64,000 nucleotides of DNA from Flavihumibacter sp. UBA7668 (GCF_002483205.1 NZ_DLHM01000006.1:62001-126000); one strand, 5' to 3'; positions 42,994 through 52,207 are shown, counted from the stretch's first letter. A program made the numbers and translations. Notes: a model not told the origin generated them from the letters alone.

Positions 42994-43405
42994 TTCTGCA
43001 AATTAGGTTATTTAGGATAAGATTAAATACTGCCAGGAGAAGAAAAAATCCGGGGATATAGGGTGGTTTTATTTTTAAGGGTAGTACTGTTGCCGGAACT
43101 TCCGGATGCAGATGAACGTACATGCCGGTTACCATCATACTAATAATCAAAATGGAACCTATACTATTGAGACGGGAGATCATTCCGGATGAATAGATAT
43201 TCCTGTTTTTAGCAATAAATAAAAATAGAATTCCTGCGCTAAGTTCTCCAATAATGCCCATCCAGTAAGCATACTTTCCCAATCCGCTGGTCTCAATCTG
43301 GATTGAATACCAGGTCTTAAACGGGTCTGTAAATTTCAATAGGCCAAACAGGGAAATGGTAGTCCCCAAAAAAATGGGAAGAATTTTGGTTAGGTATTTA
43401 ATCAT
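42956..43405 (-). CDS. DoxX-like four-helix membrane protein
   Basis: A 149-residue protein with four predicted membrane helices (about residues 6-25, 45-64, 80-100, 116-135) and a conserved-looking loop MYVHLHPEVPATVLPLKIKPPYIPG between the last two. Size and layout resemble small DoxX-like proteins. Function unknown. Its 3' end overlaps the HNH gene by 38 bases. Confidence 0.65.
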   Translation of the reverse strand: MIKYLTKILPIFLGTTISLFGLLKFTDPFKTWYSIQIETSGLGKYAYWMGIIGELSAGILFLFIAKNRNIYSSGMISRLNSIGSILIISMMVTGMYVHLHPEVPATVLPLKIKPPYIPGFFLLLAVFNLILNNLICRNGRMLLLQKNSE

Positions 43406-43462
43406 ACCCCAAAATTAGCAGGATCCTTTTTCCAAGTTCTGAAGAATTGGTTCAGAGTTGGG

Positions 43463-44314
43463 TTATTTCAGCTCATTTGTACTTGCTTTTCTGAATTCAA
43501 TTGGAGAACAACCCGTTTTTCTACGGAATATTTTTGAAAAATTGGATGGATCCTGGAATCCAACTTTATAAGCAATTTCACTGACGGTAAGATTAGAGTT
43601 TGCGAGAAATTTTTTTGCTTCTTCTACCTGTTTGTTGAGTAGGTATGCTCCCGGGCTTTCTTTGAATATTTTACCGAACTCTCTTTTGAAGGTTGAAAGG
43701 CTCATCCCGGTTAAGGCTGCAAGATCTGCCTGGGTAGCTGAGGTGAAAAGATGAGACTGGATAATTTCCCTAAATGATGCCTGTTTGGGAGAAAAGAGAA
43801 ATTTCATTAAATCAGTAAAGGAAGGGGCAAAATTTGTTTGCAGCAAAAGAAGGACAAGCTCCCTGATTTTCTGGCTTAATATCTCTTCCGTTGCAAATTC
43901 AGGTGAATTAAAATAAAATTCCAGAGATTGGATATACTGGATAATTGGTAGACTGATCTCTGAAACTGAAGAATTTGATTTATTAACCCTGGTTAGCTGA
44001 CCTGGTGGTGGTTCATGATAAAATAACTTATTCAAAAGGTCAGGGTATAAATGTATTGCAATCAATTCTGTTGATTCAATTGTTTGTTCTTCCGGAAAAT
44101 CAGCAATATATAAACCGCATTTTAACAGTAAGCTTTCTGACACGTTTCTATAGGATCTACCTTCTGCTGAATATAAAGTGAGTCGACCTTTTTTAATATG
44201 CAAAAAGCAGGCTTCATCCGAAAAAATGGCTTTATGCTGAAAAGGGGGTTTTATTTCCAGTTTTTCGAAAACCGGGCGCCCGATAAAGCTTAATACTTGC
44301 TGGTTCAGGATCAT
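43463..44314 (-). CDS. AraC-family transcriptional regulator
   Basis: A 283-residue regulator. The N-terminal part (about 1-175) looks like a cupin-type sensing domain (PPFQHKAIFSDEACFLHIKKGRLTLYS). The C-terminal AraC domain (about 180-283) has two helix-turn-helix motifs: LAALTGMSLSTFKREFGKIFKESPGAYL and VSEIAYKVGFQDPSNFSKIFRRKTGCSPIEFRKA, the latter matching the family signature. It lies between the DoxX-like gene and a second AraC gene, all on the minus strand. Effector unknown. Confidence 0.92.
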   Translation of the reverse strand: MILNQQVLSFIGRPVFEKLEIKPPFQHKAIFSDEACFLHIKKGRLTLYSAEGRSYRNVSESLLLKCGLYIADFPEEQTIESTELIAIHLYPDLLNKLFYHEPPPGQLTRVNKSNSSVSEISLPIIQYIQSLEFYFNSPEFATEEILSQKIRELVLLLLQTNFAPSFTDLMKFLFSPKQASFREIIQSHLFTSATQADLAALTGMSLSTFKREFGKIFKESPGAYLLNKQVEEAKKFLANSNLTVSEIAYKVGFQDPSNFSKIFRRKTGCSPIEFRKASTNELK

Positions 44315-44417
44315 TTCAATACAAGAAAATTAATTTTTTAGAAAGTTCATCAAAATAATCCACTTCAATTGTAAAATACATTCCTTTTCTTTACTAATAC
44401 CAGCGTTCAGTTTCATA

Positions 44418-45431
44418 TTAATTCGTTTTAGATTTGTATTGCGATGGCGATAATCCGGTCCACCGTTTAAATGCCCGCAGGAAAGCTGTTTGTTCTGTAT
44501 AACCCAGCATATGGCCAATATCTTTCAAAGAGAAATTATCATTTTCAAGATAGTTTACGGCCAGTTTTTTCCTGACTGCATCCACAATCTGTGAATAGGA
44601 ACTGCCTTCTTCTTTTAACTTTCGCTGCAGCGCTCTTTCTGTAGTATTGAAATTATGCGCAACTGCTTCCAGTGAAAGTGTTTTTAAATAGGAGTTAGTG
44701 AGAAGGTAATTGAATATTTTTAGCTTCCAGCTTCCCTTATTTTCAACCGGTGCCAACAGGCTAATAACTTTTTTTAACAGGATTTGCTGTAACTCATAAT
44801 TCGCAGATAAAATCGGAATATCCAGATAATGGGCTGAAAATTCCATCAGCAACTCATTGGATTTTCCAATTTTGGGACATCGGAACACCCGGGCATATTC
44901 ATAGGGTTCCGCAAGAAAATAGGGGAATCCAACTTGAGTAGGTTTTACTTTTTCAAATAAGAGCCCATCCATTTCGTGAATAACAAAAACTAGCAGACAA
45001 TCGGAGAGGTGTCGGTAAGAATAGGGATATTTTACTGCTTTATGCCGATCTGCCAACAGGTGAATAAAAAAACATTTCCTTTCGTGTTGAATCTGCATTT
45101 CGAAAATAGCAGAGGTCATTTTCACCAGGGCGCAGGCATTACTTAGGGCTTCGCTGACGGTGGAACTTGTTTGAATAATTTGTCCCACTACCCCCAATGC
45201 TGCCAATTGAAGGGATTCTCCAAAATGCAGACCGAAAAGTGAATCTCCACTCATATGACTTGCATTCTTCCATAATTCCTCCGATTGTTCCGGATTGATG
45301 GAATAGCCCGGATTAGAACTGAGTTCTCTAAAGTTTATTCCTGAGGCTTTGCTCAGGGCAGCCGGATCAAGATCTCTCTGCACAGCATATCCTAATAGAG
45401 CCAGCGTGAATTGTCGCTGAAAATTATCCAT
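44418..45431 (-). CDS. AraC-family regulator with arabinose-binding-type N terminus
   Basis: A 337-residue regulator with the N-terminal Arabinose_bd domain typical of OruR-like proteins (about 20-205, LDPAALSKASGINFRELSS, SLFGLHFGESLQLAALGVVGQIIQTSSTVSEAL) and a C-terminal AraC DNA-binding domain (about 230-337, LSLEAVAHNFNTTERALQRKLKEEGSSY and LKDIGHMLGYTEQTAFLRAFKRWTGLSPSQYK). Twelve bases upstream is a small membrane protein that may be its partner or target. The effector is unknown; despite the domain name it is probably not a sugar. Confidence 0.92.
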   Translation of the reverse strand: MDNFQRQFTLALLGYAVQRDLDPAALSKASGINFRELSSNPGYSINPEQSEELWKNASHMSGDSLFGLHFGESLQLAALGVVGQIIQTSSTVSEALSNACALVKMTSAIFEMQIQHERKCFFIHLLADRHKAVKYPYSYRHLSDCLLVFVIHEMDGLLFEKVKPTQVGFPYFLAEPYEYARVFRCPKIGKSNELLMEFSAHYLDIPILSANYELQQILLKKVISLLAPVENKGSWKLKIFNYLLTNSYLKTLSLEAVAHNFNTTERALQRKLKEEGSSYSQIVDAVRKKLAVNYLENDNFSLKDIGHMLGYTEQTAFLRAFKRWTGLSPSQYKSKTN

Positions 45432-45442
45432 GATTTACCTAT

Positions 45443-45811
45443 TTAAATAGCTGGCTTGCCGGATTGTAAATAGGCCATCAATCCTACCCATCCTGCTACC
45501 CCTAAAATTAAGAGGGATCCTACTAAGCTGATGGTTGCCCAGGAGCCAATCGTTACCATAATGCTAAGCACTACCCACAAGATATCCAAACCTGTGATTG
45601 TTTTAATATGTGCCGCTTTTAATTCTTTCTGCGTGGCGGTTAAAAGAACATAGGAAGCAAATAAAACCAGGAAAATTCCGGTACCCGTGAAAGCAATGGT
45701 TGAATCAAGCCCAAATAAATTCGCAACCGGCTGACTAAACAAGATAAGCGCAATTCCAGTAATACCAGAACTGATTCCATTGATTAACAAGATTGTTTTT
45801 AATGATAACAT
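45443..45811 (-). CDS. Small four-helix membrane protein
   Basis: A 122-residue protein with four membrane helices: LKTILLINGISSGITGIALILF, FTGTGIFLVLFASYVLL, LDILWVVLSIMVTIGSWATISLV and GSLLILGVAGWVGLMAYLQ. Start at 45811 gives a helix at the N terminus; the frame extends to 45835 with only a hydrophilic leader. Family not recognised. It is cotranscribed with the AraC/arabinose-binding-type regulator 11 bases downstream. Confidence 0.7.
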   Translation of the reverse strand: MLSLKTILLINGISSGITGIALILFSQPVANLFGLDSTIAFTGTGIFLVLFASYVLLTATQKELKAAHIKTITGLDILWVVLSIMVTIGSWATISLVGSLLILGVAGWVGLMAYLQSGKPAI

Positions 45812-45916
45812 AGTGTAGATTTTTATTGAATACAAAACTATCGTTCAAAAAAGACCTGTCTGCTACCCGCAGCTACCAGAATGTTATCTTATTGCGACAG
45901 CCAATATGGCTAACCG

Positions 45917-46357
45917 TTATGCTTCACAAATTTCTTTCAGTTTTGCTAAGGCAGGTGGGTATCCTTCTTCAAACATAGTCACCCATACCGGTGTACAATG
46001 TAGTTCAACCAATAAAGTAGTGCCACCACCTGTTTCATTGAAACGATAGCTTTCTTTGCTTCCAATCCATTCCCTGGCAGCATCACTTGTAATGTCCTTA
46101 GTTAAATCTGGATTTAACACTGCTTTATGAACTAACAGAATGTACTCTCCTTTTTGTAATTCTGCAACATTAGCTGCAGTACCACCATTGCCAGGAGAAA
46201 TAAACCGCAGGATTTCGCCTTCTTCCCATTTTCCGTCATAAAATGAATTGGGCCAGGAAACATCAACCCATACTTTGTATAGCTGAGGGTCAATTAAAGT
46301 ATCGTATACTTTTTGTTTCGGAGCATTTATGTAGATAGAGAAATTGATTTTTTTCAT
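45917..46357 (-). CDS. SRPBCC (AHSA1-type) domain protein
   Basis: A 146-residue START-like hydrophobic-cavity protein of the AHSA1 type. N terminus INFSIYINAPKQKVYDTLIDPQLYKVWVDVSW is the usual first strand and helix pair; the end SYRFNETGGGTTLLVELHCTPVWVTMFEEGYPPALAKLKEICEA contains the last strands and long C-terminal helix. Ligand unknown. Such genes often pair with small regulators; the AraC genes and a membrane-protein gene are downstream on the same strand. Confidence 0.88.
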   Translation of the reverse strand: MKKINFSIYINAPKQKVYDTLIDPQLYKVWVDVSWPNSFYDGKWEEGEILRFISPGNGGTAANVAELQKGEYILLVHKAVLNPDLTKDITSDAAREWIGSKESYRFNETGGGTTLLVELHCTPVWVTMFEEGYPPALAKLKEICEA

Positions 46358-46464
46358 TTGAATGGTGTTTTAGTGATGTTGTATTACGTACTAAAATTGC
46401 ACCAAAAAGGATGATCATCAAGGTGGCAAAATTGACAGAATCAGGGGTTAATTCCGACAAGTAG

Positions 46465-46866
46465 TCAATCTGGTTTTTTCGCCACACCAATCAATGTTAC
46501 ATCAACAAGTTCAAGGGAGGTTACCATGTTTTTTACAGTGTCCTTGTATTTTAGAAAATGAGGTGTTTTGATATGGGACTGATAAGCGGTTGTATCTGCA
46601 TAAATTTCAAGAATGGTTATCTGGTTGGGCGCCGATTTTTCTGCTACTGCATAATAAGTAAGAACTCCAGGTTCCAGTTTTATGGCAGCGTTCATTTGCT
46701 CGTTCAGTGCCTTAGAATAAGCCTTCAGTTGGGTTGAGTCCACGATAATTTTTGCCAAACGAACCATTTGTTTGGATTCCTGGGCTCCGGCATGTTGAAA
46801 AAACAGGAATGCCAAAACTAATAATCCAATTATTCGTAGCTTCTTAAATGCGGATTTCCGTAACAT
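46465..46866 (-). CDS. Exported antibiotic-biosynthesis-monooxygenase-like (ABM) protein
   Basis: A 133-residue protein with the ABM ferredoxin-like fold: MVRLAKIIVDSTQLKAYSKALNEQMNAAIKLEPGVLTYYAVAEK, ITILEIYADTTAYQSHIKTPHFLKYKDTVKNM. Stand-alone ABM proteins act as quinol or haem monooxygenases. Unlike most, this one begins with a signal peptide (LRIIGLLVLAFLFFQHAGAQ, cleavage near residue 29), so it should be periplasmic. ATG 46866 fits the signal; the extension to 46917 would overlap the divergent gene. Confidence 0.85.
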   Translation of the reverse strand: MLRKSAFKKLRIIGLLVLAFLFFQHAGAQESKQMVRLAKIIVDSTQLKAYSKALNEQMNAAIKLEPGVLTYYAVAEKSAPNQITILEIYADTTAYQSHIKTPHFLKYKDTVKNMVTSLELVDVTLIGVAKKPD

Positions 46867-46915
46867 ATGTCTTCGATATTTAAAGAAATGTATGACCAAT
46901 TTCCTAAATTGAATC

Positions 46916-48811
46916 ATGAAAAATTTCCTCCTGTTGATTGCTTTTGTGTTTATGGCTTCTCTGGTTTCCGCACAGGCACCAGTTGAAGATACTGCAGCTA
47001 TCTATAGAAAGTTGGATTCCATCGCTGTAATAGATCAAAAGCTAATGATGCCCATGCGGGATGGAATCCGGTTGGCAACCGACATATACCGACCAAAGGG
47101 GAATAAAAAAGTTCCCATCATATTCTCCCGCACTCCTTACAATTTCAATACCTGGATTGATGGAAAGATGAGTACCCGTACCCTGGATGCTGCCTATGAT
47201 GCAGTAAGTCGGGGTTATGCGCTTGTGGTACAAAACGAACGGGGACGTTTTTTCTCAGAAGGGGAATGGGATATTCTTGGTACTCCCATTACCGATGGAT
47301 ATGATGCATTGGAATGGATGGCTAAACAGGAGTGGAGTAACGGGAAGGTGGGACTTATCGGTTGTTCCTCTACCGCAGAATGGCAAATGGCAGTAGCCTC
47401 TCAAAATCATCCTGCGCTCGCGGCAATGGTGGCGCAGGGTTTTGGTGCCGGAGTTGGCAGGGTAGGGAAGTTTATGGAGCAGGGCAATTGGTACCGGGGC
47501 GGCGCACAACAAATGTTATTTACAACCTGGTTATATGGTACCCAGCACGATCTCTATAAACCTCAACTTCCGAAAGGGCTCCAGCAGGAAGACATGCAAC
47601 GACTTCAGCGATTTTATGATATGGGGCCTGAAATGCCCCGGGTTGACTGGTCTGTTAAATTGAAACACCTTCCAGTTAAGGATATTATTAAAAATGTGCA
47701 GGGGCCGGTTGGAATTTATGAAAAGATGATTGTTCGTAAACCCAACGATCCTGCCTGGTTTGAAGGTGGTTTATATCATGACAATATGCCTATGGAAGTG
47801 CCCACTTATTGGTTTGTTTCCTGGTATGATGTGTCTTCCGCTCCCAATATTGCGCTCTTCAACCATGTTCGTAATACGGCGAAAAAACCCGGAGTTGCTG
47901 ATAACCAATATCTGGTAATAGCACCGGTATTACATTGCTCGTATAAGCGGGCAACGGAGAATACCATAGTGGGACAAAGAAGTGTTGGGGATGCCCGACT
48001 CAATTATGATGAACTTACCTGGGGTTGGTTTGATATGTTGCTGAAAGGTGAACAAAATGATTTCAAAAGCAGCAATCCCCGGGTTCGTTATTACACAATG
48101 GGCAGCAACAAATGGCAACAGGCGGAAAGTTTTCCGTTACCGAATACAGACATGCGCAGCTTCTTCCTAAACAGCGGCGGCAATGCCAATAGTCGCCTCG
48201 GAGATGGCAGTCTGACCATGAAAAAACCCGGCTCAAAAAACAGTCCCGATACCTTTACCTATGACCCGATGAACCCGGTTCCTTCCAATGGAGGAAATGT
48301 TTGTTGTACCGGTAATGCAATCCAGGGGGGGGCCTATGATCAATCGGAAATGGAATTAAGAAAAGATATCCTGGTTTATACTTCGGAAGAATTGAAAGAA
48401 GGAGTGGAAATAACCGGATTTATTGAATCAACTCTTTATGTTTCTTCAACAGGACCTGATACCGATATCACTATTAAACTGATTGATGTTTATCCGGATG
48501 GCAAAGCCTATAACCTGGATGAAACTATTCAGCGCCTGCGTTATCGCGAGGGGTATGATAAAGAAGTATTTATGGAGAATGGGAAAGTGTATAAAGTGGA
48601 TCTGACGCCAATGGTTACCAGTAACTATTTTGCACCCGGACATAAAATCCGTATTGAAATTTCCAGCAGTAATTTCCCTCGTTTCGAAAGAAACCTGAAT
48701 ACCGGTGGTGCTAATTTTGATGAGGCTATCGGAAAACTGGTGGAAAATACGATTCACCATTCTGCCAAATATCCTTCAGTAATAAAATTACCGGTTATTA
48801 AAATTAAGTGA
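46916..48811 (+). CDS. CocE/NonD-family exported hydrolase (Xaa-Pro dipeptidyl-peptidase-like)
   Basis: A 631-residue alpha/beta hydrolase with a signal peptide (MKNFLLLIAFVFMASLVSAQ). Family blocks: LMMPMRDGIRLATDIYRPKG, VPIIFSRTPYN, VVQNERGRFFSEGEWD and the nucleophile region GLIGCSSTAEWQMAVASQNHPALAAMV, where the family has GxSxxG-like; Ser in GCSST is the likely nucleophile. A C-terminal jelly-roll (about 440-625) ends EISSSNFPRFERNLNTGG. Members hydrolyse X-Pro peptides, acylated drugs or beta-lactam-like esters; this one's substrate is not known. Divergent from the ABM gene with a gap of only 49 bases. Confidence 0.9.
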   Translation: MKNFLLLIAFVFMASLVSAQAPVEDTAAIYRKLDSIAVIDQKLMMPMRDGIRLATDIYRPKGNKKVPIIFSRTPYNFNTWIDGKMSTRTLDAAYDAVSRGYALVVQNERGRFFSEGEWDILGTPITDGYDALEWMAKQEWSNGKVGLIGCSSTAEWQMAVASQNHPALAAMVAQGFGAGVGRVGKFMEQGNWYRGGAQQMLFTTWLYGTQHDLYKPQLPKGLQQEDMQRLQRFYDMGPEMPRVDWSVKLKHLPVKDIIKNVQGPVGIYEKMIVRKPNDPAWFEGGLYHDNMPMEVPTYWFVSWYDVSSAPNIALFNHVRNTAKKPGVADNQYLVIAPVLHCSYKRATENTIVGQRSVGDARLNYDELTWGWFDMLLKGEQNDFKSSNPRVRYYTMGSNKWQQAESFPLPNTDMRSFFLNSGGNANSRLGDGSLTMKKPGSKNSPDTFTYDPMNPVPSNGGNVCCTGNAIQGGAYDQSEMELRKDILVYTSEELKEGVEITGFIESTLYVSSTGPDTDITIKLIDVYPDGKAYNLDETIQRLRYREGYDKEVFMENGKVYKVDLTPMVTSNYFAPGHKIRIEISSSNFPRFERNLNTGGANFDEAIGKLVENTIHHSAKYPSVIKLPVIKIK

Positions 48812-48820
48812 TCTGTTAGT

Positions 48821-50659
48821 TTATTGAAACTCGAATTGGATGTTCAAACAATCAAGTTCTATAACCGCCAGCTCAAGTGCTTTTCTGAAACTTTCCTGTT
48901 CTGTATGGCTAAATCTGGGAAGCGTTTGGTAATAGCTGATCCCTTCCAGAAGATGCTGATAATATACAGCATGTGCATTTTTATTCTTCTGAAACAATCC
49001 GGATTCAAGATCTCTGGTGAGCTTTTCCTTTAGAAAATCAATATAAAGGTATAATTCAGCAATAAACATATGCGGACGATGAGGGCTTGTCAGGATATTA
49101 TCTCTGCCATAAATATGATCAATCATTTTTTGAAGAGATACCTGTCTGGAGAAATTGACAATATTGGGGCCGGGACAAATGGTTACAGCATCCAGTTTTT
49201 TCACCAATGTCTGCTTGTAGTTGATGGCGGCTGAATTACTTAATCCAATGCATAAACATTCTTTGTCAAGAACTTCCGTTTTTTGTCTGTTGTATTCCTC
49301 AGTCGGAAGTTTCAAGGACTGCAATTGTTCCAGTTTTAATTGCTGATATTTTTTTGACGCAGTACAAATAGGTTCTTTGGTAAATTCTGTATTAAAGGCC
49401 AGGTGTTTTTCGGTACAAGGACTGCCAGCTTTGTTTTGCCTAATCCGTTCGAGTTTTTCTTTGTGCGAGCTGGTTCCTTTCAGGTAGTGAAACCGGATTC
49501 CCAGTGGTGAATTGCGGCTTAATTCCAGGTCCGCTTCTCCTGCACGGGATAACAAATCAAGCGTTTTTTGATCTACTGTAGTAGCTTCCGGTACCAATAA
49601 AAAAGGGGTTCCCCAACCTGTACTGTCAACTTTATAATACTCGTGTAAGTATTGATCTTCCTCAGCTGTTCCAATTCCTCCCTGAACCGATATGGCCAGC
49701 GGAGCAGGATCTTTAACCTGAATCTGCTTCAATCTGAAAATACTTGATTGGTAGATCTCAAAAAGTGAATCAATCAGTTCCTGTTTATTTGTTTTGAATT
49801 CCTCCAGTATAGGACCTAATAAAATTCCATCAGTAGCGAAGGCATGACCGCCACAATTTAATCCGGATTCAATTCTGAATTCACTAACCCAAAGTCCTTT
49901 TTTTGCCAGGTATTTACCCTGAATCAGAGCTGACCGATAATCACTGACTTTTACAATGATTTTTTTATTGAAATCACCACATTCATTCAAATTAAATTCA
50001 CTGCATGTACTCAGATAATTGTAAAGTCGCGGATTTAATCCCGCCGAGAAAACCACGGAAGAATTGGTTAATTTACTATTCGCATACCCACGCAAGGCGG
50101 AAACTGCATCCGATCCATCTGTTATAAGTTCGCCATTGATAAAATTATCGCGGTCTACTTTTGTCATGATATTAACATCGATGCTTCCTGCCCGAATCTG
50201 ACTGCGCAGAATTTCTTCCAGTTTTAATTTTTCGAACGGATCATTCAACTTTACCATTTGCCTGTACAGTTGCTTGACAGTATTATTTTCAGGCAAAAGC
50301 TCAAAATACTTCACTATTTCTGAGCCCGTTTCAAAAGCAGATGCTTTCAATTTTTCTACCTGCGTCTGAACAATGGAATGCACCAGATTAAGGTAATCAG
50401 TGATACGTTTTGCACGGTAATCGGGTTCCTTTGTTGATATGGGGAAATATTCTTTATTGGCAGTTGGATAATAATGCTGCCGCATCATCTCCACCAGTTT
50501 GTCTTCAACAATGGAGATAACGGAGGAAATACCGTACCGTGCTACTTTAATCGGGGTATCAATTGTAAATGCTAATCCCATTACGGGAATATGAAACCGG
50601 TGAACTGGTGAGTATTGCATAATTGGCGACAATATTACATCGACTCCTAATTCTGACAT
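48821..50659 (-). CDS. Large NMO-like barrel protein with cysteine-rich C-terminal part
   Basis: A 612-residue protein I do not recognise as a named family. Several segments resemble the nitronate monooxygenase barrel: FHIPVMGLAFTIDTPIKVARYGISSVI (first strand), KIIVKVSDYRSALIQGKYLAKKGL then SGLNCGGHAFATDG with a Gly-Gly-His272 motif at the place of the NMO base, and APLAISVQGGIGTAEEDQYL then GWGTPFLLVPEAT like the FMN-phosphate region. A helical insert occupies about 85-170. The last 200 residues contain cysteines at 415, 432, 468, 470 and 495, which could bind a metal or Fe-S cluster. ATG 50659 is preferred; a TTG at 50695 would add twelve residues. Downstream partner of the LytTR gene. Confidence 0.55.
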   Translation of the reverse strand: MSELGVDVILSPIMQYSPVHRFHIPVMGLAFTIDTPIKVARYGISSVISIVEDKLVEMMRQHYYPTANKEYFPISTKEPDYRAKRITDYLNLVHSIVQTQVEKLKASAFETGSEIVKYFELLPENNTVKQLYRQMVKLNDPFEKLKLEEILRSQIRAGSIDVNIMTKVDRDNFINGELITDGSDAVSALRGYANSKLTNSSVVFSAGLNPRLYNYLSTCSEFNLNECGDFNKKIIVKVSDYRSALIQGKYLAKKGLWVSEFRIESGLNCGGHAFATDGILLGPILEEFKTNKQELIDSLFEIYQSSIFRLKQIQVKDPAPLAISVQGGIGTAEEDQYLHEYYKVDSTGWGTPFLLVPEATTVDQKTLDLLSRAGEADLELSRNSPLGIRFHYLKGTSSHKEKLERIRQNKAGSPCTEKHLAFNTEFTKEPICTASKKYQQLKLEQLQSLKLPTEEYNRQKTEVLDKECLCIGLSNSAAINYKQTLVKKLDAVTICPGPNIVNFSRQVSLQKMIDHIYGRDNILTSPHRPHMFIAELYLYIDFLKEKLTRDLESGLFQKNKNAHAVYYQHLLEGISYYQTLPRFSHTEQESFRKALELAVIELDCLNIQFEFQ

Positions 50660-50701
50660 ATGATTAGCCTCATATAGGAAATTGGTAAAAATCAAGCCGG
50701 A

Positions 50702-51430
50702 TTAAAACAGCAACTCCTTCAAGTTAGGCAGGTAAATGCGGCCAATACTCAGTTCTACCTTGTTGTTAAGCAGAACATAGGTTTTTGAGATGTCCCGATA
50801 CATTTCCTTTATATAGTCCGTATTGATAATATAAGAGCGATGGATCCGGATAAAATTCGACGGATCCAGCCGTTTTTCCAGCACACTGATTCCATAGGAA
50901 CTCATATATTGGTTATTGTCGATGCTATAGATTCTGGTATAATCTCCCTCTGCTTTCAAATAAAGAATGGATCCAACATCCATACTGCGGCGTTTTTGTC
51001 CCGCTTCTACAAAAATCTTTTTTGGATACTGTACGGTTAGAGGCATTGATTCCATCAGCAGGTGATGTACAAAAAGGGCCTTCCATTGTTTGTATTTATT
51101 CAATGCTTTTCGAAAATCAGAGCGGTTGAAATGGGGGAACAAAAAATCAACTACATGATAGGAAAAAGATTCAAGTGCATCCTCCTGATGGTTACCCAAA
51201 AAAATAGTCGGCAATGGGAAGCTGATGCCCGTAATAGGTGTAAACCGATACTGTTCGGTAATTTCCAGAATCAATAAATCAGGCATAACAGCCTCAATTT
51301 CCTCTTGAAGAAAGGAATGAGGTAGTGTATCTGCAGCCAGAACAAAACCCGGTTCCTGTTGCACAATTTCAATGATGGTTGCTCGCAGGGGACTATTCCC
51401 CATCGCAATAAATACTTTTTTTCTTTTCAT
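50702..51430 (-). CDS. LytTR-family regulator with degenerate receiver
   Basis: A 242-residue DNA-binding protein. The C-terminal LytTR domain (about 140-242) is intact: VGSILYLKAEGDYTRIYS, NFIRIHRSYIINTDYIKEM. The N-terminal receiver-like part (about 4-115) lacks the normal acidic pocket: after the first strand KVFIAM there is GNSP where Asp/Glu pairs sit, and the phospho-acceptor position reads DLLILEITEQ with Glu56. Glu there can mimic a permanent phosphorylated state. No kinase gene is near. Its stop is 42 bases upstream of the NMO-like gene's ATG on the same strand, so the two form a unit. Confidence 0.85.
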   Translation of the reverse strand: MKRKKVFIAMGNSPLRATIIEIVQQEPGFVLAADTLPHSFLQEEIEAVMPDLLILEITEQYRFTPITGISFPLPTIFLGNHQEDALESFSYHVVDFLFPHFNRSDFRKALNKYKQWKALFVHHLLMESMPLTVQYPKKIFVEAGQKRRSMDVGSILYLKAEGDYTRIYSIDNNQYMSSYGISVLEKRLDPSNFIRIHRSYIINTDYIKEMYRDISKTYVLLNNKVELSIGRIYLPNLKELLF

Positions 51431-51483
51431 GGCTGGTTAAAGCCAAAATTAAGGACGCCGGCTTCCCGCCAATCTGACATATG

Positions 51484-52086
51484 TCAGGTTTTATTCATTT
51501 TGACCGCTGATTTTCGGATGCGGCTTAGACTGTCCTGATGAATGGAGAGATAGGAAGCAATGTATTTGAGCGGAATCCGGTTGATGAGTTCAGGTTGTTC
51601 ATCCATCAGTTTCTGGTATCGTTCTTCAGCAGAAAGACAGAGTGCTGAAATCTGATTATCCTGTACCCAGGTGAGAACCCGATCCATCAGCGCCATTTCC
51701 ATTTCATGCATTTTGGGAATGAGCTTCCTCAGGTCCAGCAGATCCTGCCGATCCCAATACAAAACATCCAGATCGGTTAAGGCTTCCAGCGAACAGCTTG
51801 AATCTTTCTGATTCACCAGATAGAGAGGAGTGGAAACAAATTCTTTGGAGGAAACAATACCCAGCGTATACAAGGCTCCGTTATGTTCTCGTGTAAGCCG
51901 GACAATTCCTTCATTAAGAAAATAAAGTTTTGGCACCGGCTGCCCCTGTTGCATGATGATGCTGTGTTTGGGGATTTGTTCAGAACGGGTATGTTGTTTT
52001 AAAATAGCTTGTTCTTCAAGTGTAAAAAACAGATTCCTTTCCTGAAGAAAGTTGCAGGCTGCTGTAAAGTTAAGATCCATCGACAT
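51484..52086 (-). CDS. Crp/Fnr-family transcriptional regulator
   Basis: A 200-residue regulator with the cyclic-nucleotide-binding-like beta-roll (about 30-125, SIIMQQGQPVPKLYFLNEGIVRLTREH) and a C-terminal helix-turn-helix (LINRIPLKYIASYLSIHQDSLSRIRK). Same small class as the protein at 38941. It lies 53 bases upstream of the LytTR gene and in the same direction, so it may be part of that transcript or regulate it. Confidence 0.9.
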   Translation of the reverse strand: MSMDLNFTAACNFLQERNLFFTLEEQAILKQHTRSEQIPKHSIIMQQGQPVPKLYFLNEGIVRLTREHNGALYTLGIVSSKEFVSTPLYLVNQKDSSCSLEALTDLDVLYWDRQDLLDLRKLIPKMHEMEMALMDRVLTWVQDNQISALCLSAEERYQKLMDEQPELINRIPLKYIASYLSIHQDSLSRIRKSAVKMNKT

Positions 52087-52207
52087 GTTTTTGTCGGATT
52101 ATACGTTTGTTGATCGGTTTTACAGGTAGTTTGGCGAATTGATGCAGGCAGAAAGTTAATCAAAAATACTTTTGCCGCTCCTTAGAAAATCATTAAACCT
52201 GTTTTTT

